Part shown: positions 6,201 through 8,672 of the stretch, piece after piece | Numbering within the stretch: position 1 is the first letter of the stretch | How the letters are laid out: every line of letters starts with the position of its first letter | Made by a program: the position numbers and the translations under genes | From: JBBQFC01 sp038321615 | GTDB taxonomy: Bacteria; Bacteroidota; Bacteroidia; Flavobacteriales_D; Cryomorphaceae | Reading direction: 5' to 3' | NCBI GenBank assembly: GCA_038321615.1 | Contig: JBBQFC010000092.1 | Location: 1 to 8,672, forward strand | Length of the DNA stretch: 8,672 bases | Notes under the pieces: generated by a model | The model's database searches: none | Seen by the model: only the letters and a program-made list of their open reading frames with translations | What the model was told of the DNA's origin: nothing

Positions 6201-8672
6201 AAACACCAACCTTACCGTGAACCAAAACTTCGACTTCGTAGCCAATGGGATCATGAATTTTGGGGTCAATAAGCTTACTGTTTTGCGCAACGTAAATGTG
6301 AATGGCACCTTACAGTTTACTGATTTGAGTGAAGGTCTGGTAATGGGGGGTAACATAGCTCAAACGCTTCGACGTTCTGGGTCAGGTTCCACATCAATAG
6401 ATGTACTGACCATAAAGAATCCCGCCGGGGTGCAAATGATAACCGGGGCGGGATACATTTTTTCACTGTCGCGCAGGCTAAGAATGCAGCAAGGTGTCTT
6501 TGACCTTAAAGGAAATTTGCTCGATCTCGGCGCAGCCGCCCAAATTATTCCGGTTAGCGCATTCGGAATCACTAACATGATCAACACCAGCGGGGCTTTT
6601 ACCGATTTTGGTGTCAAAAAAACTTTTGCTCAAGGTACGAATACTGATTTCTTGGTGCCCTTAGGCCTAGACAAATACATGCCAATCAACTTGATCTTTA
6701 GTGGCGTCGGCGGCTCTAGCGGCAGTACTTTGAGCTCTTATCAGTTCAAGCTTAACATTCCTAGGCATCCTGTCATCATCAATGACTTAGATGCACCTGA
6801 AGCAGAGATCAACGATTTGGTGAATGTGCTTCAGATGTACTTCACGCTTGAAGCGGCCAATGTGGGGAATAATTTAAAAATGAATGCCGAATTCTTCTAC
6901 GATCAGTCATACGTGGCAGTGGCAGCTCCTCTCACGGAAGCAGATTATATTGGTGCTCGCGTGGTGGATGGCAGTCCAAGTCCATCTATTTTTAAGTTCC
7001 CAACAGGTGTGGTGAACAGCATTAACAATATACTGACATTTACATTTGACGGAGCTACCGCGGAAGGAATCAACGGCGATTATTTTGCCGGTGTCGACTG
7101 GGCTATCCCCGAATTGGTGCCCGTTTATACCACCACGCGCATTGGACTTGTTGTAGAAGGAGCGTTTCCAGCTGGTGTTTACGATTCGCAGGTGCCTGGT
7201 TTGGGTGCCCCAAATGGAGCCGTTGTAATAGTAGAAGGTTCCGATGTTTTGACCCTTAATATCAACGGAATCAATCTCTACAAGACCATTATTGATGAGA
7301 ATGCCACTTTAGTAATTCCAAATACAAGTCAACATCGATTAGGTATAGTCGAAGGTTCGGGAACCATCCGATTGGAAGGCAGCGGAAACTTGCCCGCGGG
7401 AAATTACAATGCTTTTTTTACTTGTGCTGGAGGCAAGCTGGAGTACGCCGGTGGCGGAATCTATGATGTCCTCGCAAATATTCCCACCATCCGAAAGGTC
7501 ACCTTGAGCGGCGCAGGCACCCGACTTATGTCAAATAACGACGTGACCATCTGTGAAGATTTGGTGCTCATCGGGCCGGCTTTTACGAATTTTCCTGGGG
7601 TTAAAATAACTGTTCAGGGAGATTTCTTTCAAAACGGCACTGGTATATTTAATGTAAATACCGGAGAATTAACCGTGGAGGGCGATGCGGTAATTATTAA
7701 TGGGCAAAACACGAGCGGAACAGGTGGTATTCGAACATTTGAAAACGATCTCACGGTTAGTGCTGGAATTTATAATGTGTCCACTGGGCGGACTAATCTA
7801 AAGGGCAATTTGACTTTTAACTCCGGTTCGTTTTTGGGTGGTAGCAATGTCGGACGTTTTACGTTTAATGGAAATTTGGGTCAGACGCTCAATGGAAATT
7901 TCCAAATTCCAAACGGATTTCATCGCTTGGAAATCAATAATCCTTTTGGCTTAATCTTAGATGGGCAAGTGGATATTTCTAATCAACTCTTGCTAACCAA
8001 TGGCAACATCTACACTTCCATTGCGAACACACTCCATATCAGCACATTTTCTCTCACAACAGTTGTACCTCCAGGAGGCAGCCCATCTTCTTACGTTGAT
8101 GGTCCGATGGACTGGACACTTCCAGCTACTTCCAGTATCGCTGTTTTCCCCATAGGAAAGGACATCCGTTGGCGACCCTTAAGAATTTCTAATAGATCGG
8201 TGGCTCGCAGATGGACAGCCGAGCATTTTAACTTTTCGGCTGCCGAGCCACCTTACAATTTCAATATGATTCCAGCTATTCCAGACGAAGACCTAATTGA
8301 AACGATTAGCGTGCAGGAATTTTGGAGTTTGAATAGTAATACTTCTGATCCAACAACTGCCGTGGTAGGTTTATCTTGGGGGCCTAATTCTGTGGTTTCT
8401 CCGATTCCAGCAGATTACAATGCGCTCCTTACACTTATTTACGAAGGTGGCGCTTGGGTTAATAAGGGCGGCGCAAACTTTTCTTACAATTCTATAACCG
8501 AGACAGGTTTCTTACTTGGGACTGCTGCTTCCTCCTTCACCGAAAAATTCTTCACCCTCGGTTCATCCTTAGGAGTCAACCCACTCCCGGTTACTTGGCT
8601 GCATTTCAACGGGGAAACTGCCGACAATGTAAACGTGCTTAACTGGGCTACTTCGACGGAAGAGAATAACTC
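130..8672 (+). CDS. Giant secreted LamG / G8-like / beta-helix repeat protein, probable T9SS substrate (3' end beyond window)
   Basis: A single reading frame runs from ATG 130 to the last base without a stop, giving at least 2847 residues. This ATG was chosen because it directly starts a good Sec signal peptide; the next in-frame Met is about 100 residues later, inside the LamG domain. The frame is closed upstream by TAA 85-87. Domain order: signal peptide 1-28; LamG-like about 46-271; 'GIGRD/RWARNYYI' block 278-437; three cycles of G8-like entry, beta-helix-like strands, closing repeat and FPIG cap (451-1334, 1372-2323, 2338-2813); and a pre-sorting-domain linker from 2817. The protein is rich in Asn, Ser, Thr, Gly and Val with few, scattered Cys, as expected of an extracellular beta-rich adhesin. 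No catalytic motif was recognised. The T9SS sorting domain itself should lie just past the window end; it is inferred, not seen. A cell-surface adhesin or stalk role is inferred from architecture; ligand unknown. Confidence 0.93.
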   Translation, partial: MEPSLFRKLYSSLFGCLLICAFPYLASGQFGPFGIGNATGADGQPKLLVWLDGSTPTNAVNTDVLNWPDKSGYGNDFTGVGATSPILRSGGPQGRPYLEFMKANNRLNLDNLTFTENGVSIFFMIRTNDTDHGIFSFAESDANPRQILIHEAAGTRRFTVQGNEFIPGSDHSSNNWLYVGYTWDNNSDPTYWHRAVTGGPETVDNAVLTSSSSEASGNAVIGHIKNQLADGGFIGSNALIGDIAEIVIYDGKVNKAMLRMINTYFRNKYDIGGTGVFDKLLAPPTHREDPIGIGRDGGSASEHLHSRAGGLVLRANSGGLNGSFAYLSGAHEGNNNTVVATDLPAGVQERWARNYYIRKDGLGGSSDVQIAFDLQAGINGDFPFNADNYVLLSRSSLSGPYDVTAVTEKSINGIEVVFRLSGAQVLSPRYYTLGTTNALISPVDGQLIKTWYAYQSGNWNDPDTWTQDGSAAPNYINVNADIPGPADAVVIASGRSVLMNVNNVLLSSLSLQGNLDIAATGGHNFTTISGNGLIRCSGFGGMGNFPLGNTTNFADAFTGGNVEFYGSGFTQNEELLVNRLTINLSNAINTIVLRHRLTHNGTFEITRGTIEVNIPVLANRVITSNGNVEVEANGRIIPKASGAVEEYNWNFEQDFSNNGGSVRFTNRATPAVAAYYVNNESLPYITARFLNPSQNQRVVADGITVFSRMVVDKGSDATYALTLSALNSTRFFLLGRCNLDMPNSDLVSEASNGNSCSIVNGTLEVQENVFIPLHASGGNYNLNRTALLWINGGSAAKGAPHVLGGANGTAIVVYGGLKVSEGQLHANCQSGITLRANGLIEVEGVGELFTNQIRTSLFGPTNIGGFVQRGGMVLVDGTRPGGAAGDYYTFCMTYPGNLFQMSGGTLQVAGPTDDGLIFINSDESQVSVTGGTILAVVKNTSDNHRISTRAPFWNLTIRRTVTGTNRPIRISGGTTFGSETVPDLPLTVKKTLNIEGTNSPTLRMRTAANIDLNLHLEGDLTVANGGVYDHFLNTTYFDGNSSSLVSLPTAAAETFHNLVIDKETDIQSIRLIAGNSIMAMEVQGKFSLLKGNVDNLSRSVRMLGDVQINSVFGTPTATGRAELAGTALQNITSSGGVFHRLTLNNANGVRLENSGLTVRNQFTLTAGIFNIQNHKLRIETADGALNISAPSALKCILTNGAASSGGLELIFKSAAQTTIFPLAVPNGLGVKYTPAEIRINSGYVDDGYIQVVPVDALLETVDLNAGGDFLDFHWKVRHSDFIAVPNVSHRFTYIATDFTGINVAAGRVLTDLPFSRQTDFLSIPSDHVVLGAENIYYNDGLSGTVMNGAGAPIVNADYTAGFADRFIGSPKVYYSRSATYDAQWDSAANWNEASSFLPGSGPYLWHGMAVPAATDYPKAGDLAFIGFDPTNGRPHVFAAQTNGTAVAKISFTPLQTTTGTRLPRFNGSAAADITVRRPTLSISTQSQITNIREITGEGTLLLREPVNIQTVDVAGFLIEDSSIVMIQANSLFDITLLPSNLPNVYITTSGNGSNNFSTVIRPNITVRSNLEIVGNANLLLNSGSTGNITVGNNLILARYQAVSSGPQLLYDGLSPVRQLNVAGDLRLIGSSAQIGIIGPDSPQAIHRLSVGKNIVQSGSSSSMTFYTNATSDYIALELSGSGNHSYVKTSGTDPVFGSIILDKGISNSSSFTFNSNFTLGLPANQAVKPLQLRNGKMVVNNSAINLTLSSGGGSFEIPSTTGLELQAGNLRINGSQTGLILDGLLQISGGLMEIGNTLNENNFLECGASGTATINLSGGELLVGSQLRRGLTNTSGVLKYTQTGGLCRVGIYSAPATNRGVFEVLNPSSVFNFTAGEIQLVRGINSSSLASLRLDPTVSNTLGTGVITIGAVSSPAGGQIQNVGIQSSVTFNELRIDNSSGNNPTARLYVLPLKISGLLYIDAGGSLNCGIQDLVIQGDIQNDGLLTASTSLLTLDHAAAKSINGSGVFNLSNLERIGNAITNVNTNLTVNQNFDFVANGIMNFGVNKLTVLRNVNVNGTLQFTDLSEGLVMGGNIAQTLRRSGSGSTSIDVLTIKNPAGVQMITGAGYIFSLSRRLRMQQGVFDLKGNLLDLGAAAQIIPVSAFGITNMINTSGAFTDFGVKKTFAQGTNTDFLVPLGLDKYMPINLIFSGVGGSSGSTLSSYQFKLNIPRHPVIINDLDAPEAEINDLVNVLQMYFTLEAANVGNNLKMNAEFFYDQSYVAVAAPLTEADYIGARVVDGSPSPSIFKFPTGVVNSINNILTFTFDGATAEGINGDYFAGVDWAIPELVPVYTTTRIGLVVEGAFPAGVYDSQVPGLGAPNGAVVIVEGSDVLTLNINGINLYKTIIDENATLVIPNTSQHRLGIVEGSGTIRLEGSGNLPAGNYNAFFTCAGGKLEYAGGGIYDVLANIPTIRKVTLSGAGTRLMSNNDVTICEDLVLIGPAFTNFPGVKITVQGDFFQNGTGIFNVNTGELTVEGDAVIINGQNTSGTGGIRTFENDLTVSAGIYNVSTGRTNLKGNLTFNSGSFLGGSNVGRFTFNGNLGQTLNGNFQIPNGFHRLEINNPFGLILDGQVDISNQLLLTNGNIYTSIANTLHISTFSLTTVVPPGGSPSSYVDGPMDWTLPATSSIAVFPIGKDIRWRPLRISNRSVARRWTAEHFNFSAAEPPYNFNMIPAIPDEDLIETISVQEFWSLNSNTSDPTTAVVGLSWGPNSVVSPIPADYNALLTLIYEGGAWVNKGGANFSYNSITETGFLLGTAASSFTEKFFTLGSSLGVNPLPVTWLHFNGETADNVNVLNWATSTEENN
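265..942 (+). other. LamG-like (concanavalin-type) domain, residues about 46-271
   Basis: This segment reads as the LamG-like jelly roll common at the N-terminus of large Bacteroidota surface proteins. It opens with a strand carrying LLVWLDGS (47-54) and a WPDKSGYGNDF turn. A G-R-P-Y-L-E-F strand and the FTENGVSIFFMIRT strand follow. It closes with the diagnostic ending IGDIAEIVIYDGKVNK, then a helix with INTYFRNKYDI (to 271), where family members usually read '...R..ie.YL..KYgi'. Such domains usually bind glycans or protein ligands and often coordinate calcium; no specific ligand site can be read here. Its position directly after the signal peptide puts it at the end farthest from the C-terminal anchor, so it would be the tip of the molecule. 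Confidence 0.75.
961..1440 (+). other. 'GIGRD ... RWARNYYI' block following LamG, residues 278-437
   Basis: This block of about 160 residues contains GIGRD (292-296), a His/Ser-rich segment (EHLHSRAGG), a 'SFAYLSGAHEGNN' strand, 'TDLPAGVQERWARNYYIRK' (Trp351, Arg353), and a final 'VLLSRSSLSGPYD' strand ending in YYTLG. The same order (IGIGRD; a strand like 'yl.iGhnng'; a TDLP..vq.RW.R.WyV.k strand; YtLG) is familiar from LamG-bearing Bacteroidota surface proteins, where it is annotated as a domain of unknown function (my recollection is DUF8202, not verified). It is probably a second beta-sandwich linking the tip to the repeat stalk. No function is known to me. Confidence 0.55.
1480..4131 (+). 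repeat. Architectural cycle 1: G8-like entry, beta-helix stretch, closing repeat, FPL-type cap (residues 451-1334)
   Basis: The cycle starts with a G8-like entry: WYAYQSGNWNDPDTW (Trp451, Trp459, Trp465), then IPGPADAVVIASGRSV and LSSLSLQGNLDI. A 'GNGLIR...FPLGN...GGNVEFYGSG' segment (530-568) follows. About 550 residues of short strand-turn units come next, carrying recurrent F-[HW]-[NR]-L-x-[IL] strands at 952, 1055 and 1138, as expected of a right-handed parallel beta-helix. The closing repeat is at 1129-1178 (QNITS...LTLNNANGVRL...KLRI). The cap begins FPLAVPNG (1220), has YTPAEI, an aromatic HW at 1273-1274 and a VSHRFTYIA strand, and ends near VVLGAEN. No enzymatic residues were recognised; a stalk or ligand-display role is inferred. 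Confidence 0.6.
4243..7098 (+). repeat. Architectural cycle 2: G8-like entry, beta-helix stretch, closing repeat, FLVPLG cap (residues 1372-2323)
   Basis: The entry keeps two tryptophans in the right context (VYYSR...QWDSAANWNE, Trp1384 and Trp1390), followed by 'PKAGDLAFIGF', the counterpart of 'PGPADAVVIAS' in cycle 1. 'REITGEGTLLL' (1492-1502) is the equivalent of the G-x-G strand. A long run of beta-helix-like units rich in 'ITVGNNLIL', 'LELSGSGN' and 'LRINGSQTGL' motifs follows. The closing repeat is at 2078-2134 (QTLRR...LTIKNPAGVQM...LLDLG). The cap has FLVPLGLDKYMP (from 2174), an aromatic YF at 2237-2238 where cycle 1 has HW, and ends at DYFAGVD. This is the longest of the three cycles. 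DNA identity with the other cycles is low, so the duplication, if that is its origin, is old. Confidence 0.55.
7141..8568 (+). repeat. Architectural cycle 3: degenerate G8-like entry, short beta-helix, closing repeat, FPIG cap (residues 2338-2813)
   Basis: This cycle is about half as long as the others. Its entry keeps the 'QVPGLGAPNGAVVIVEG' strand pair but lacks the WNDPxTW tryptophans. The 'EGSGTIRLEG...LPAGN...GGKLEYAG' segment (2408-2441) matches cycle 1 residues 530-568 closely in order and spacing. The closing repeat is at 2585-2637 (QTLNG...LEINNPFGLIL...NTLHI). The cap is the most typical of the three: SYVDGPMDW, then FPIGK (2673-2677), RPLRI, EFWSLN (Trp2732), LTLIYEGGAWV and FFTLGSS. 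It directly precedes the pre-sorting-domain linker, the usual position of this module in Bacteroidota surface proteins. Confidence 0.6.
8578..8672 (+). other. Linker domain that normally precedes a T9SS C-terminal sorting domain (truncated by window end)
   Basis: Residues 2817-2847 read NPLPVTWLHFNGE, then NVNVLNWATSTEENN. This matches the widespread Bacteroidota pattern 'LPV.ll.F.g......v.LnW.TasE.NN..F.ierS', an Ig-like domain found just upstream of the Por-type sorting domain. The window cuts it about a third of the way through. A sorting domain of roughly 70-80 residues is therefore predicted beyond the window, which would direct outer-membrane passage and attachment or release by T9SS. 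Confidence 0.8.

Noticed and set aside
198..6617. Many - strand open frames of roughly 60-105 codons spread over the window
   Set aside because: All lie opposite the long coding frame, none resembles a known family, and their spacing is what codon bias in the main gene would produce.

Overview
The window is almost entirely one very long, incomplete coding sequence on the + strand, starting at 130 and still open at the last base (2847 complete codons, no stop). It encodes a giant secreted repeat protein of a type characteristic of Bacteroidota. The assignment rests on three things: a Sec signal peptide ending in ASG/Q, G8-like 'WNDPDTW' and 'FPIG' modules, and a final block (LPVTWLHFNGE, LNWATSTEEN) that in this phylum normally sits just before a type IX secretion (T9SS) C-terminal sorting domain. 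A Bacteroidota-type promoter (TTG, 20 bp, TAnnTTTG) also lies directly upstream. Genus or species cannot be told from the sequence; base composition is roughly balanced and looks even throughout, with no sign of recent insertion.

Layout: 1-129 is intergenic DNA, with perhaps the last codons of an upstream gene, a perfect 9-bp hairpin at 11-33 and a promoter at 90-120. The protein begins at 130 with a signal peptide (residues 1-28). A LamG / concanavalin-like domain follows (about 46-271), then a 'GIGRD ... RWARNYYI' block (about 278-437). The rest is three successive copies of one architectural cycle: (i) a G8-like entry strand set, (ii) a long parallel beta-helix-like stretch, (iii) a 'Q-[IT]-x...L-x-[IL]-x-N...G-[VL]' closing repeat, and (iv) a globular-looking 'F-P-[ILV]-G ... 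aromatic' capping module. The cycles cover about 451-1334, 1372-2323 and 2338-2813. The last 31 visible residues are the pre-sorting-domain linker.

Inferred function: the protein is exported by Sec, crosses the outer membrane by T9SS and becomes a cell-surface or extracellular stalk-like adhesin with a lectin-like tip. Ligand and biological role cannot be read from the sequence. No RNA gene, mobile element, CRISPR array or second complete gene was seen. The most distinctive points are the three-cycle super-repeat and the promoter lying so close to the start codon that the mRNA would be leaderless or nearly so.
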